DNA of 40,778 bases from an uncultured Bacteroidota bacterium (GCA_937912115.1 CALDOI010000073.1:1-40778), one strand, 5' to 3'; shown: positions 1 to 8,886, counted from the stretch's first letter. The notes: generated by a model not told the origin, from the sequence alone. Numbers and translations are program-made.

Positions 1-223
1 ATTATCCAACTTTTTTTCATCTTCTTATTTTTATTTTAACTATTAACTCATAACTTTTCTCAATTTGGAGGGCTAATGTAATTCAAATTTTTTAATTAAT
101 TAAAGTTTTATTCAAATTTACATGACTAAGCAGCATAAGCTAACTTACTTTTTATTAATTGAATAGACCGAAAACGTTTGCGGAAAACAATTGATTATGC
201 TGGTAAAGCAATTAGGAAATATG
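1..223. other. Non-coding left edge, no gene recognised
   Basis: This AT-rich stretch lies downstream of the metal exporter gene and has no open frame or RNA gene that I can support. A small palindromic patch (CCGAAAACGTTTGCGG, about 168-183) sits about 40 bases past the exporter stop codon and could be a weak hairpin at the transcript end. It lacks a clear T tract, so I do not call it a terminator. Confidence 0.4.
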
Positions 224-1309
224 TTAAATACCAGATAATATCCCAATAACTCCTACAAGTAACCCAACAGCTATATTTATTGATTTTATAATAAAAAAGC
301 CTTTTCGCGACTCTGCCAGAAGTGGAAGACTTCCATGCCCATCTTGAACTATTGAATTTGCCAGGAGTATGCTAAATGGCAGGCTTCCCGATGCGAAAAG
401 TATTATAAAAAACAAATGTGGCCCTGATTCAGGGATGATTCCAACTGCTACAGCAACTATTAATACCAAATAAATATTATTACCAATAAGCTTTTCAATA
501 TCTATATAGTGATTTACAAAGTTTAGGATCAGTAATGTGAAGAAAGTCCATGCAACAATACGGACGAAGTGTTTTTTAATAATATGACCCCAAACATGAT
601 GCGATAGAAAATGGTCGTTAACCGTTACTATCATTAACAATGATATTGCCAATACAGCAATGAAAGTTATCCTTATCCATTCGGGATGAGCATGTTCCAT
701 TGCAGGCATCGAAATTAATTCAATGTGTTCGCCATGTTCAGAACCATTAAAAAAAATAACCACTACCAACGCTACCAACAATATTACCAACAATATAGTT
801 CGTAGTGTAGTTATGTGTTTAAAATTGGCAATAATATCTTTTTTGTTATAGCAAAAGCATTGGGCTTCATCGGTGTGTACTTCCAAATGCTGGTCGGGAT
901 AGTTAACAACTCCAGTGTTTTTTTTAACAAATATACTAACAACAAAACCGGTAATAATAGCAATAGCAAATAATGAAATATGAATTATAAACGCAGTATT
1001 TGGAATAATTGAAAACATAAAAAATGCTTCATCACCTGATGTAGCAATCATTGCAGTTGCTAGAGCTGCTGTTCCAATAACGTTGTGAATATACAAAGAT
1101 ACAGCTGTATATGCCCCTAAGCAGCCGGGAATTATTCCTAACACTGCTGCCAAGAGTATTTGTTTCCAAGTGCTGTTTTTGAGATCGTTACCCCAAATAC
1201 CTTTCGAGAAAATATTTAGGTATTCAATTATTAGCATCATCGACAATACAAACAATGTAATTGTTAATGATTGACGAATAATGGGAATTAGCTCATGCAA
1301 GAAGTGCAT
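224..1309 (-). CDS. Putative manganese/heavy-metal exporter, ArsP_2-type 10-TM protein
   Basis: The 361-residue protein is almost entirely hydrophobic helices, arranged as two bundles around a polar loop (about residues 130-165) and a His/Glu-rich external loop (about 190-210, with GSEHGEH and MEHAHPEW). Conserved-looking features are the LGIIPGCLGAY and VGIIPESGPH segments in the two halves, which suggest an internal duplication. This matches the family annotated as putative 10-TM heavy-metal exporter or putative manganese transporter (ArsP_2). The His/Glu/Cys-rich loops fit metal handling, but the substrate cannot be read from the sequence. It lies 62 bases downstream of rubrerythrin on the same strand, so the two are probably co-transcribed, which points to oxidative-stress or metal homeostasis. 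Confidence 0.75.
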   Translation of the reverse strand: MHFLHELIPIIRQSLTITLFVLSMMLIIEYLNIFSKGIWGNDLKNSTWKQILLAAVLGIIPGCLGAYTAVSLYIHNVIGTAALATAMIATSGDEAFFMFSIIPNTAFIIHISLFAIAIITGFVVSIFVKKNTGVVNYPDQHLEVHTDEAQCFCYNKKDIIANFKHITTLRTILLVILLVALVVVIFFNGSEHGEHIELISMPAMEHAHPEWIRITFIAVLAISLLMIVTVNDHFLSHHVWGHIIKKHFVRIVAWTFFTLLILNFVNHYIDIEKLIGNNIYLVLIVAVAVGIIPESGPHLFFIILFASGSLPFSILLANSIVQDGHGSLPLLAESRKGFFIIKSINIAVGLLVGVIGILSGI

Positions 1310-1371
1310 ATAGGTATAGTGTTAACATTCCAAAGTTGGATGCTTATGTACAAACATTATCGTTGGTTATC

Positions 1372-1947
1372 CTAGTAGTTCTTTTCTTTTATCTCAAAAT
1401 AAGACTGAGGATGCAAGCAAGCTGGGCATTTTTGCGGTGCTTTTTTGCCTTCATGAAGGAATCCACAGTTACGGCATTTCCAAACTAATGTTTCTCCTCT
1501 TTCAAAAACATGACCTTCGTTTAGGTTATTATAAAGCTTATTATATCTTTCTTCATGTGCTTTCTCAACTTTTGCAATCATCTTAAATGCAACGGCAACA
1601 TCTTTAAATCCCTCTTCTTCAGCAATACGAGCAAATTCAGGATATAATTCGGTCCACTCTTCATTCTCACCTTCAGCTGAAGCTTTAAGGTTTTCCAATG
1701 TTGTACCAATTTTTCCGGCTGGATAAGTTGCAGTTATTTCCACAGGGCGTCCTTCCAAAAATTTAAAAAATCGTTTTGCGTGTTCCTTTTCGTTCAATGC
1801 AGTTTCAGCAAAAATTGCAGCTATTTGTTCCAAGCCTTCTTTCTTGGCCTGACTAGTGAAATAATCATAACGCATACGTGCCTGAGATTCCCCTGCAAAT
1901 GCCTTAAGTAGATTTTGTTCTGTTTTAGTTCCTTCCAGCGATTTCAT
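1372..1947 (-). CDS. rbr: Rubrerythrin
   Basis: Rubrerythrin reduces hydrogen peroxide in the cytoplasm of anaerobes and microaerophiles, using electrons from rubredoxin or NADH-linked donors. The 191-residue protein has the full family architecture. The N-terminal ferritin-like four-helix domain carries the diiron ligands (E20 in AGESQARMRY, E53 in NEKEHAKRF, E97, E128 and H131 in KVEKAHEERY). The C-terminal rubredoxin-like domain has C158/C161 (CRNC) and C174/C177 (CPAC). Length is normal for the family. A Bacteroidota-type promoter element lies 26 bases before the start. It is the first gene of a likely two-gene unit with the ArsP_2 exporter. Confidence 0.97.
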   Translation of the reverse strand: MKSLEGTKTEQNLLKAFAGESQARMRYDYFTSQAKKEGLEQIAAIFAETALNEKEHAKRFFKFLEGRPVEITATYPAGKIGTTLENLKASAEGENEEWTELYPEFARIAEEEGFKDVAVAFKMIAKVEKAHEERYNKLYNNLNEGHVFERGETLVWKCRNCGFLHEGKKAPQKCPACLHPQSYFEIKEKNY

Positions 1948-2251
1948 AATATTTTACGTTTTTAATAAAAATCAAATTTATGAAAAATTATCGAGTGGAC
2001 GCTGAGTTTTGAAATAATTTTATCTGTTAATCCCTATCCGTTAAACCAATTAATTATTGAAAAAATAACCACAGATTCACAATTAATTAAACAAATCTTT
2101 GAAATATTTGTGAAACTTGGTATGATTCTTCTATTCTTGATTAATATTTTTAATGGTTGTAACAGATTTGTGATATATTTTATGTCCAATTATTTCGACA
2201 ACATCATTACTTTTACTGATTATTATTAATAATACAATGTAAAGATATATT
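1948..2251. other. Divergent intergenic region with nested inverted repeats
   Basis: This 304-base region separates rubrerythrin (minus) from the M14 peptidase (plus), so it must hold both promoters. The rubrerythrin -7 element is visible at 1973-1980. A TACTTTTA sequence near 2208-2215 is a one-mismatch candidate for the peptidase. In the middle, TTCACAA (2076-2082) and TTGTGAA (2108-2114) form an outer inverted repeat, and ACAAAT (2091-2096) with ATTTGT (2106-2111) forms an inner one. No short coding frame with good features was found. Confidence 0.5.
1973..1980 (-). promoter_or_regulatory. Bacteroidota -7 element for rubrerythrin
   Basis: On the minus strand this reads TAAATTTG, a full match to the TAnnTTTG consensus of the Bacteroidota primary sigma factor, 26 bases before the start codon. 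I see no convincing TTTG at -33. Confidence 0.5.
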
Positions 2252-3868
2252 ATGATTAGAGGAATGTTTTTTTTCAAGATATTCATGATAATGAGTATTA
2301 TGGGTTTGGGTCAGGTTAATATGTTAACGGTTGCTGAAAAATCAGATTTTACATCAACTTCAAGATATGCTGATGTAATGAATTTTATTACTAAACTTGA
2401 CAAACAATCGCCATATATTAAAATAGACACAATTGCTCAATCCTTTGAGGGATATTATGTTCCAATGTTGGTTATCGCAAATCCTATGCCTGAAAGTCCT
2501 ATGGATATTGGCAATAGAATAGTTGTTTATATTCAAGCAAATATACATGCTGGGGAAGTTGAGGGTAAGGAAGCTGCCCAAATGCTTGCCCGTGATTTGA
2601 TTAAAAATCCTGATTCAGAAATCCTTAAAAATGTTGTTGTACTAATTACACCAATTTTAAATATTGATGGAAATGAAAAAATAAGCACAAAAAATCGGAC
2701 TAATCAAATTGGTCCCATAAACGGAGTAGGGGTGAGGTATAATGGACAGAACCTCGATTTAAACCGAGATGCCATGAAATTGGAAACCCCTGAAATAAAG
2801 GGCGTTGTTGAGAATATTTTAAATGAATGGGATCCTGCAATAACAGTTGATTGCCATACTACCAACGGCTCGTTTCATGAAGAGCCAATTACTTTTACAT
2901 GGATGATGAATCCTAACGGAGATAGAAACCTGATTAATTATATGCGCGATAATATGATGCCAAAAGTTCATCGAACCCTGTGGGATAGTTATAATGTTGA
3001 AAATATCTTCTATGGTGAGTTTATAGATAGGATGGATTATTCAAAGGGTTGGTCTTCATACGCTTGCGAACCCAGGTATTTGGTAAATTACATTGGTATA
3101 AGGAATCGATTGGCGATATTAAACGAGAACTATGTTTATGCGGATTATAAAACCCGTGTTTTGGGTTGCTATAGTTTGTTGAGAACAATACTTGAATATG
3201 CATCTGAAAACAAAAGTGAAATTGAAAACACATTGTCAGATGCAGATACCCAAACTGTTAATCGAGGTATGTCGCCTATGATAGCAGATTCATTTGCTAT
3301 TGAGTATGAAGGAAAACCTACACCTGAGTTAATTACAATAAAGGCTTTTGAAACTGATACTATTCCCGGAGTAAGGGGTTATTGGAGATACAAGAGTAGT
3401 GATAGAAAAGTTACGGTTACCGTGCCTTATATTGCAGATTTTTATGCTACAAAAAATGTTAAGTTTCCCTATGCTTATGTGATTTCTGTTTCCGATCCCG
3501 AAGTTATTTCACTGTTGGTATCTCATGGAATTAATATTTCCCGGTTAAAAGCAAATACAAAAATAGTAGTTGAGCAGTTTAATATTGATGAACTAAAAGG
3601 TTCACAAAGGCTTAATCAGGGACATTATACAAACACAATTAAAGGCAAATTTGTTGAGGAAGAAAAAGAGTTTCCAAAGGGTACTTATGTGGTGTTAACT
3701 TCTCAAAAACTTGGTTCGTTGGTTGCATCTCTTCTTGAGCCTCAGGCGGATGATGGTTTACTAAAATGGAATTATTTTGATAGGTATTTGGCACCTCAAT
3801 GGGGATCGGGGTATTATCCCTATCCGGTTTATAAAATCATGGTGAAAACTGAATTAGAATTGGAATAG
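2252..3868 (+). CDS. Secreted M14-family zinc carboxypeptidase
   Basis: The 538-residue protein starts with a hydrophobic segment (residues 5-24) typical of a signal peptide, so it should act in the periplasm or outside the cell. The M14 zinc site is intact: H99 and E102 in NIHAGEVEGKE, and H202 in VDCHTTNG. The NLDLNRD motif (168-174) supplies the substrate-binding Asn-Arg, and E291 in LAILNENYVYADYKTRV sits where the catalytic glutamate is expected. The C-terminal part (about 310-538) is a beta-rich extension without a motif I recognise. M14 enzymes remove C-terminal amino acids from peptides or cut peptidoglycan peptides; the substrate here is unknown. The gene is monocistronic and ends 26 bases from the convergent sulfotransferase gene. 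Confidence 0.9.
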   Translation: MIRGMFFFKIFMIMSIMGLGQVNMLTVAEKSDFTSTSRYADVMNFITKLDKQSPYIKIDTIAQSFEGYYVPMLVIANPMPESPMDIGNRIVVYIQANIHAGEVEGKEAAQMLARDLIKNPDSEILKNVVVLITPILNIDGNEKISTKNRTNQIGPINGVGVRYNGQNLDLNRDAMKLETPEIKGVVENILNEWDPAITVDCHTTNGSFHEEPITFTWMMNPNGDRNLINYMRDNMMPKVHRTLWDSYNVENIFYGEFIDRMDYSKGWSSYACEPRYLVNYIGIRNRLAILNENYVYADYKTRVLGCYSLLRTILEYASENKSEIENTLSDADTQTVNRGMSPMIADSFAIEYEGKPTPELITIKAFETDTIPGVRGYWRYKSSDRKVTVTVPYIADFYATKNVKFPYAYVISVSDPEVISLLVSHGINISRLKANTKIVVEQFNIDELKGSQRLNQGHYTNTIKGKFVEEEKEFPKGTYVVLTSQKLGSLVASLLEPQADDGLLKWNYFDRYLAPQWGSGYYPYPVYKIMVKTELELE

Positions 3869-3894
3869 CAATTGTTCAAAATATACTCGTTTTT

Positions 3895-4977
3895 TTATTT
3901 CCGCTTAATTATTACATCGTTTAGCTCATTAAGTTTTTTACGATTAAATACTGACAAGTAAATCTTAGCCAGAAATAGCGGACCTTTAATAAGTATTGCC
4001 ATGCGAATTTTATAGGGAAAACTATCAACAATTTTTGTTGCTAAGTATAATAGAGCTGCATAAAATCTACCTGGAAATGCTAATATGTAAATCCATAAAC
4101 TGAAGCTTGTATATTCTCTTTTATATCCCGATTGTTCAGCAATTTCACCAGCTGTTAAATCCATCAGCTTAACCTGAAGAGGAGATAATTGGTTTTTCCA
4201 AACACCAATTTTGGAGGTATTTATTTTTTGCAATAAGCTGGTATGATAAGTTTTTACGTATCCTGTGGGATATTCTTTAAGTATATCGTCTTTCTTTTCA
4301 TGAAAGTCGAAAACCTTTTCATCATACTGAATCCCAATAAAATCACATATAAGCCCGAATTCTTCTTCAGGATTGCTTGCTAATTTCTCATAATTGATAA
4401 CGTAATACAAGTCGGGGTTTAATCTACTATCCTTATTGAATTTTTTAAAAAAATATTTCCACTTTTGTACAACCAACGAAGGGATTGGAACTTCAAAATC
4501 AACATTTTTAATCGACACGAAGTTATCTCTATAATCACGAATTATATGAATGAATTTTGCTTCAGGGAATATCTTCAGTAATAGCTTAGTATAAATTGCG
4601 TAACCCGGATTCTTATCTCCAAAAAATTTTATAGATTGCTTGTCGAACAGCGAGTTGTATTGTTGGTAGACAACTTTGCAAATAGTTCCGTAGGTATGAT
4701 TACCGGTGTAGGATAGTAAAGTTTTTTTTAGCTTATCAAGATCCATATTCCATGTGTCAAAAAGCCATTGTTCAATAAGATCGTGATAGAATGATAATAT
4801 TTGTTTCTCTTCCCAGTCAATAATTTTTCCATATTTTGGATATAGATTAACGATAAACTGACATTCGGGTGGGAAGCTTACATTTGGGTGTGCATCAAAA
4901 AGTGTTCGCAGTAATGTTGTTCCCGATCTGGGCCTGCCAACAACAAAGAAAAATGGGATTCTGTTTAATTGTTCCAT
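3895..4977 (-). CDS. PAPS-dependent sulfotransferase
   Basis: The 360-residue protein belongs to the Sulfotransfer family, which moves a sulfuryl group from 3'-phosphoadenosine-5'-phosphosulfate to a hydroxyl or amino group. The 5'-phosphosulfate-binding loop is seen at residues 14-23 (GRPRSGTTLL) and the 3'-phosphate-binding segment near 144-156 (HIIRDYRDNFVS). The overall order and length suit a carbohydrate- or protein-tyrosine-type enzyme. There is no signal peptide, so it is probably cytoplasmic. Its start overlaps the end of the upstream flippase gene by 13 bases, which implies translational coupling and suggests that the substrate is a sugar or lipid-linked glycan handled by that flippase. 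The acceptor is inferred from context only. Confidence 0.88.
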   Translation of the reverse strand: MEQLNRIPFFFVVGRPRSGTTLLRTLFDAHPNVSFPPECQFIVNLYPKYGKIIDWEEKQILSFYHDLIEQWLFDTWNMDLDKLKKTLLSYTGNHTYGTICKVVYQQYNSLFDKQSIKFFGDKNPGYAIYTKLLLKIFPEAKFIHIIRDYRDNFVSIKNVDFEVPIPSLVVQKWKYFFKKFNKDSRLNPDLYYVINYEKLASNPEEEFGLICDFIGIQYDEKVFDFHEKKDDILKEYPTGYVKTYHTSLLQKINTSKIGVWKNQLSPLQVKLMDLTAGEIAEQSGYKREYTSFSLWIYILAFPGRFYAALLYLATKIVDSFPYKIRMAILIKGPLFLAKIYLSVFNRKKLNELNDVIIKRK

Positions 4978-6275
4978 TTATTAATAATCTTATTTTTTAA
5001 CTCGATGAAGATTCTTGCATCAGATTTCTTGAATCTTAAAATCTCAAAAAAACTTATTTTTACAACTTTGGTGTATATTATCCAATATCCCAAAGTTCCA
5101 AGCGTATAGCTTATGTTAGAAGCTATGGCGGCTCCTTTTCCTCCATATTTAGGGATTAGAAAAAAGTTAAGGATAACATTGATAATTAGAGCCGGGAGAA
5201 ATACATATACAGCAAGTTGAGGTTTGCCCATTCCCGCAAGTTGTCCGCTAATTACTCTGAAAATTACGAGTATTATAACCCCGGGCAAAATGAATTGAAG
5301 TATTTCAACACTTGCTGTAAAGTCAATTCCAAAAACAAGAGGAATGAAATATGGAGCAATCAAAATTGCAATTAGGGAAAGTACAAAGATTAGAACAAAA
5401 GACAAACGCGCAAGCGATACGGTTGATTCGGTCATTAATGATTGATCCTTAATGTTTGCTGTTCTGCTAAATAGTACAATACTGATAGCAAAGGGAATTT
5501 GCCATAATTGTTCGGCTATATGAATACCAAGTGAATAAATACCCACCTCATGTATTGTACTTAGTTTTTCAAGAAGAAGGATATCAACACGATAGTTTAA
5601 TTGTATAACGAAAAAGGTAAAAGCAAACATAATCCCAAGTTTTAGCAATTGTTTTACTATTGCCGGTATATAAACCAGTCGTATTTTAAATTTTATTGAT
5701 ACCCTGTAGAGTGCCCAAAATCCCACCAGTATATTGGCAGCGGTTAATGAAATTATTGCTCCTAATAAACCTGTTTTAAAATACCAAACCAATACAATAG
5801 CCAATAGCAAGTTTATTAAGTTAATTGCCCATTCAAACCTGTTGGCTTCTTTAATTTCATCTTTACCCAAGAAAATGCCGCCGATGTATATTATTCCCAA
5901 TCTAAAAGGTATAATAATAACAACTAAACTCACTAATATAATTGTGTATTCAGGTTCATAAAACAACGAGTATGCACCAATACTTGAAATTATACCTATT
6001 ATCCCTGTAAATATTAGTATGAAGAGTACAGATGAAACAATTTCATCATCTGTATATTTCTTTTGGCCAATCATGAAAATGGAAGCACCACGGATACCTA
6101 AATGTGTAAAACTTACCACAATTAATGGGATTACAAGCAGTGCATAGTACAAACCAAATCCATCAACTCCTAGTATTCGGGTAAGAAGGATAACAACAAG
6201 AACACCACAAAGTATTGAAAATACGTTGCTGTTTAATACACCAATAAAGTCCCTTGCAAATCGTCGTTTAGCCAT
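4965..6275 (-). CDS. Polysaccharide biosynthesis flippase (Wzx/MOP-superfamily type)
   Basis: This is a roughly 436-residue integral membrane protein with 12-14 predicted helices. The opening segment (ARDFIGVLNSNVFSILCGVL, then TRILGVDGFGLYYALLVIP) is typical of oligosaccharide flippases that turn undecaprenyl-linked sugars across the inner membrane. The open frame extends upstream to 6332, but I chose the Met at 6275 (MAKRRFARD). The added 19 residues would form an odd extra hydrophobic stretch, and flippases normally begin with a short basic segment followed by an F-G/N pattern. Its 3' end overlaps the sulfotransferase start, so the pair likely makes and exports a sulfated glycan. No other glycan genes are adjacent. 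Confidence 0.85.
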   Translation of the reverse strand: MAKRRFARDFIGVLNSNVFSILCGVLVVILLTRILGVDGFGLYYALLVIPLIVVSFTHLGIRGASIFMIGQKKYTDDEIVSSVLFILIFTGIIGIISSIGAYSLFYEPEYTIILVSLVVIIIPFRLGIIYIGGIFLGKDEIKEANRFEWAINLINLLLAIVLVWYFKTGLLGAIISLTAANILVGFWALYRVSIKFKIRLVYIPAIVKQLLKLGIMFAFTFFVIQLNYRVDILLLEKLSTIHEVGIYSLGIHIAEQLWQIPFAISIVLFSRTANIKDQSLMTESTVSLARLSFVLIFVLSLIAILIAPYFIPLVFGIDFTASVEILQFILPGVIILVIFRVISGQLAGMGKPQLAVYVFLPALIINVILNFFLIPKYGGKGAAIASNISYTLGTLGYWIIYTKVVKISFFEILRFKKSDARIFIELKNKIINKWNN

Positions 6276-6375
6276 TAGGTTTGTTGATAATACCCACATT
6301 AATAATATACAAAGAACGCATTTTTTTAGCAATTAATCTCTGTACTTATATCATCAATATTTGAGAATACTTGGC

Positions 6376-6383
6376 TATTTTTG
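6376..6383 (+). promoter_or_regulatory. Candidate -7 element for the 177-residue protein gene
   Basis: TATTTTTG matches TAnnTTTG, 43 bases before the chosen ATG. A TTTG lies upstream at 6360-6363 but the gap is only 12 bases, so the -33 partner is doubtful. Confidence 0.35.
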
Positions 6384-6426
6384 CCAATAGTATCCAATAA
6401 CTCTGTTGGTTTCCAAAAATCACGAT

Positions 6427-6960
6427 ATGAATAACTTATCAGATTTGATAATGGCAGAACATTCACGTCAACAGGCTGATTTTATTGCAGACATAGTGCT
6501 CAGTAAGCCTTCATATCTTGATGAACTATTGAATATTGTTTTTCGAAATCAAGAGCCAATCTCACGAAGAGCTTCATGGCCACTACGAATAATTAGCGAG
6601 AGGGATAAAAATATATTGGAACCATACATTTCAACAATTATTAAGCGATTACCAGAAATTGATAATGTTGCGATACAACGAGCATTTCTTGCTATTCTGG
6701 TTAATGTTAATATTCCTGAGGAAAATTATGGAGAGCTATTACAGTTTACTTTTGATATATTGATAAATCCTGGGTCCCCAGTTGCTTCATTAATATACTC
6801 CACGGATATTTTCTATAAGATTTCAATAAATGAGCCTGATTTGTTAAATGAATTAAAACTAATTCTTGAACAGTTACTTCCGTTTGGTTCTGCTGGTGTT
6901 AAATCCAAATGTCGGAAAACCATCAAAAAGATTGATAGGTTAGATAGAAACCGTTCATAA
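6427..6960 (+). CDS. Small alpha-helical (HEAT-like) hypothetical protein
   Basis: I do not recognise a named family. The 177-residue protein is predicted to be nearly all helical and soluble, with no signal peptide or membrane segment. Segments of about 35-40 residues resembling HEAT/armadillo repeat helices are apparent (for example SYLDELLNIVFRNQEPISRR, and the helices after PEIDNVAIQRAFLAIL), suggesting a small protein-binding scaffold. The frame could also start at a TTG at 6406, but the ATG at 6427 is the better choice because it is a normal start and begins the helical region. It is divergent from the flippase and precedes cvfB by 59 bases with a separate promoter candidate. The C-terminal tail is strongly basic (SKCRKTIKKIDRLDRNRS). 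Confidence 0.75.
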   Translation: MNNLSDLIMAEHSRQQADFIADIVLSKPSYLDELLNIVFRNQEPISRRASWPLRIISERDKNILEPYISTIIKRLPEIDNVAIQRAFLAILVNVNIPEENYGELLQFTFDILINPGSPVASLIYSTDIFYKISINEPDLLNELKLILEQLLPFGSAGVKSKCRKTIKKIDRLDRNRS

Positions 6961-6982
6961 TTATCAATTGCACAAATAAGCT

Positions 6983-6990
6983 TAATTTTG
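6983..6990 (+). promoter_or_regulatory. Candidate -7 element for cvfB
   Basis: TAATTTTG matches TAnnTTTG, 30 bases before the start codon. A TTG 12 bases upstream is too close for a standard -33 partner. Confidence 0.4.
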
Positions 6991-7019
6991 CAGCTTGAAT
7001 CCCGTAAAGAAAAACTAAA

Positions 7020-7853
7020 ATGAATCTTGGAATATTTAATACATTATCGGCAAAACGAAGAACACTAAATGGCTATTATCTTGTTGATGATGAGGGTAAT
7101 GAAGTTCTGTTGCCAAATAAGTATGTGCCTGGTGGTATGAAAGTTGGCGATGAAATATCTGTGTTTATTTTTAAAGATTCTGAAGATCGGATAACAGCAA
7201 CCACAATTGTTCCACTTATAATGTTGAATGAATTTGCTGTACTCGAAGTAGTTGATATAAATCCTGTTGGTGCTTTTCTTGACTGGGGACTGGAAAAAGA
7301 TTTACTCGTACCATATTCTGAGCAAAATGAAAGAATGAATATTGGGAAAAGTTATCCTGTATATTTATTTCTTGATAAGGATTCACAGCGTCTTGTGGCA
7401 ACATGCAAGACAAATAAATATTTAGAGGCTGAGGATATAAGTGTAAAAAACGGGCAGGAAGTTGATTTGTTAATATGTAATCCAACGGATTTGGGTATAA
7501 ATGTTATTATCAATAATTTACATAGGGGACTGCTGTATGACAACGAGCTGTTCCAGGCTGTAACACCGGGAGAAAGAATAAAGGGTTATATAAAGCTAGT
7601 TCGTCCAGATAATAAAATTGATGTAAGTCTGCAAAAGCAAGGCTATATAAACGTTGAGCCAAATTCAAAAAAAATCCTTGAAAAACTAAAGGAGAATAAT
7701 GGGTTCATGAACCTGACCGATAAAACCGATCCCATAATAATACTAGCCAAACTTGAAATGAGCAAAAAAGTATTTAAAAAGGCTATAGGAGCTCTATACA
7801 AGCAAAAATTAATTAGAATTGAAAAGGATGGGATTTATTTGGTAACAGAATAA
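7020..7853 (+). CDS. cvfB: S1-domain RNA-binding protein, CvfB/YitL family
   Basis: The 277-residue protein has the CvfB layout: several S1-type OB folds followed by a C-terminal winged helix. The clearest S1 signal is about residues 67-110 (FAVLEVVDINPVGAFLDWGL, then KDLLVPYSEQ), a second OB fold spans about 135-210, and the winged-helix end (about 225-277) contains SKKVFKKAIGALYKQKLIRI. Length is normal for the family. Family members bind RNA and affect virulence-factor expression in Staphylococcus aureus; the role in Bacteroidota is not established. It has its own promoter candidate and a hairpin after the stop, so it is probably monocistronic. Confidence 0.9.
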   Translation: MNLGIFNTLSAKRRTLNGYYLVDDEGNEVLLPNKYVPGGMKVGDEISVFIFKDSEDRITATTIVPLIMLNEFAVLEVVDINPVGAFLDWGLEKDLLVPYSEQNERMNIGKSYPVYLFLDKDSQRLVATCKTNKYLEAEDISVKNGQEVDLLICNPTDLGINVIINNLHRGLLYDNELFQAVTPGERIKGYIKLVRPDNKIDVSLQKQGYINVEPNSKKILEKLKENNGFMNLTDKTDPIIILAKLEMSKKVFKKAIGALYKQKLIRIEKDGIYLVTE

Positions 7854-7857
7854 TTTG

Positions 7858-7891
7858 AGAATGATAATGACTATGTAAGTGTTATTATTCT
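7858..7891 (+). terminator. Possible hairpin terminator after cvfB
   Basis: AGAATGATAA (7858-7867) pairs with TTATTATTCT (7882-7891) over 10 positions including one G-U pair, with a 14-base loop. It begins five bases after the stop codon. There is no T run, so it may be a hairpin that only slows decay of the transcript. Confidence 0.35.
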
Positions 7892-7966
7892 TATCTTGTA
7901 GTTAGGTGCAACTTAAATACTGTATGTGCTGTAGATGATATTGAACATAAACAAACTCAATATATT

Positions 7967-8671
7967 ATGAATGAAGATAAAATGATATTAAAATTTGGAT
8001 TATACTCATCACTATCTTTAACTCTGCTGACGATTATTACATGGGGGTTTGCAATGACAGCTGTCCCACCTGCTGGACCATACTGTCCTGCTGATTGTAT
8101 GAGTTATCCTTTTGCTGATATTCTTTCATATTACCCAAGAGATTACTACTGGATGTATCTTTCAATTTTTCAGTTATTTGCGTATTTATTATTTATTGTT
8201 TCAAATCATTTTATCGCACCAATCGAAAAAAAGTTGTTTAGTTTCATCAGTGTTACTTTTGCTCTTATTTCGGCTATAGTTTTATTGATTGCTTATTTCG
8301 TTCAATTTTCAGTCGTTCCAATAAGTATGATGAAAGGTGAAACAGATGGAATTGCGTTAATCACTCAATATAATGGACACGGGATATTTATTGCATTGGA
8401 AGAATTAGGCTACATTACTATGAGTATTTCGTTCTTATTTTTAGCCATGGTATTTTCTAAAAAAAACAGGTTAGAAAAGGCTATTCGTTTGATACTTATT
8501 ATATCTCCTTTATTGACAGGACTTTCATTTATTTTATATTCTATCAAATTTGGAATTGATAGAAGTTATCGATTCGAAGTCGTCACTATTACCATAAATT
8601 GGTTAATAACAATAACTATTGGAATTTTAATAAGCATAGTTATAAAGAATAGATTAAAAATGATAAAATAA
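7967..8671 (+). CDS. Multi-pass membrane protein of unknown function
   Basis: I do not recognise a family with confidence. The 234-residue protein has about six membrane helices: roughly 10-30, 64-82, 92-114, 138-160, 170-190 and 206-226. Between helices 1 and 2 is an external loop with two cysteines (GPYCPADCMSYPF) that could form a disulfide, followed by aromatic residues. The C terminus is basic (KNRLKMIK), consistent with a cytoplasmic end. It lies in an accessory-looking section between cvfB and the macro-domain gene, 113 bases after cvfB, and is followed by an imperfect hairpin. Its size and helix number resemble small DUF998-like proteins, but this is only a loose resemblance. Confidence 0.7.
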   Translation: MNEDKMILKFGLYSSLSLTLLTIITWGFAMTAVPPAGPYCPADCMSYPFADILSYYPRDYYWMYLSIFQLFAYLLFIVSNHFIAPIEKKLFSFISVTFALISAIVLLIAYFVQFSVVPISMMKGETDGIALITQYNGHGIFIALEELGYITMSISFLFLAMVFSKKNRLEKAIRLILIISPLLTGLSFILYSIKFGIDRSYRFEVVTITINWLITITIGILISIVIKNRLKMIK

Positions 8672-8850
8672 TGGCAGCACCTTATAATACCTATATGTGA
8701 TGCTGGGTTCAGAGGATAATTAAATCGCAGTCTTTCGTTGCAATACTTCCTATTTGTCGATGACAATTGGCGTAGAAAAAGAAAATCTGAAAAAACGAAT
8801 TGGCTCGTGCAGGTTTAGGGAATAAGTAATTCGAAACCCCGCACTACCCA
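8672..8850. other. Spacer with imperfect inverted repeat, possibly a recombination scar
   Basis: Directly after the membrane-protein stop codon, GCAGCAC (8674-8680) and GTGATGC (8697-8703) form a 7-base inverted repeat with one mismatch and a 16-base loop. The rest of the 179 bases has no supported gene. It contains more GC-rich patches (for example GAAACCCCGCACTACCC at 8832-8848) than neighbouring spacers. This may be a decayed piece of an inserted element, but no intact element is present. Confidence 0.3.
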
Positions 8851-8886
8851 ATGCCCAAACGATGGCTGTATAAACTAAGTGAGAAA

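Noticed and set aside
8762-8830. Possible 22-codon peptide frame in the spacer before the CorA-like gene
   Set aside because: It has no start-site context, no conservation evidence, and its composition is like the surrounding spacer.
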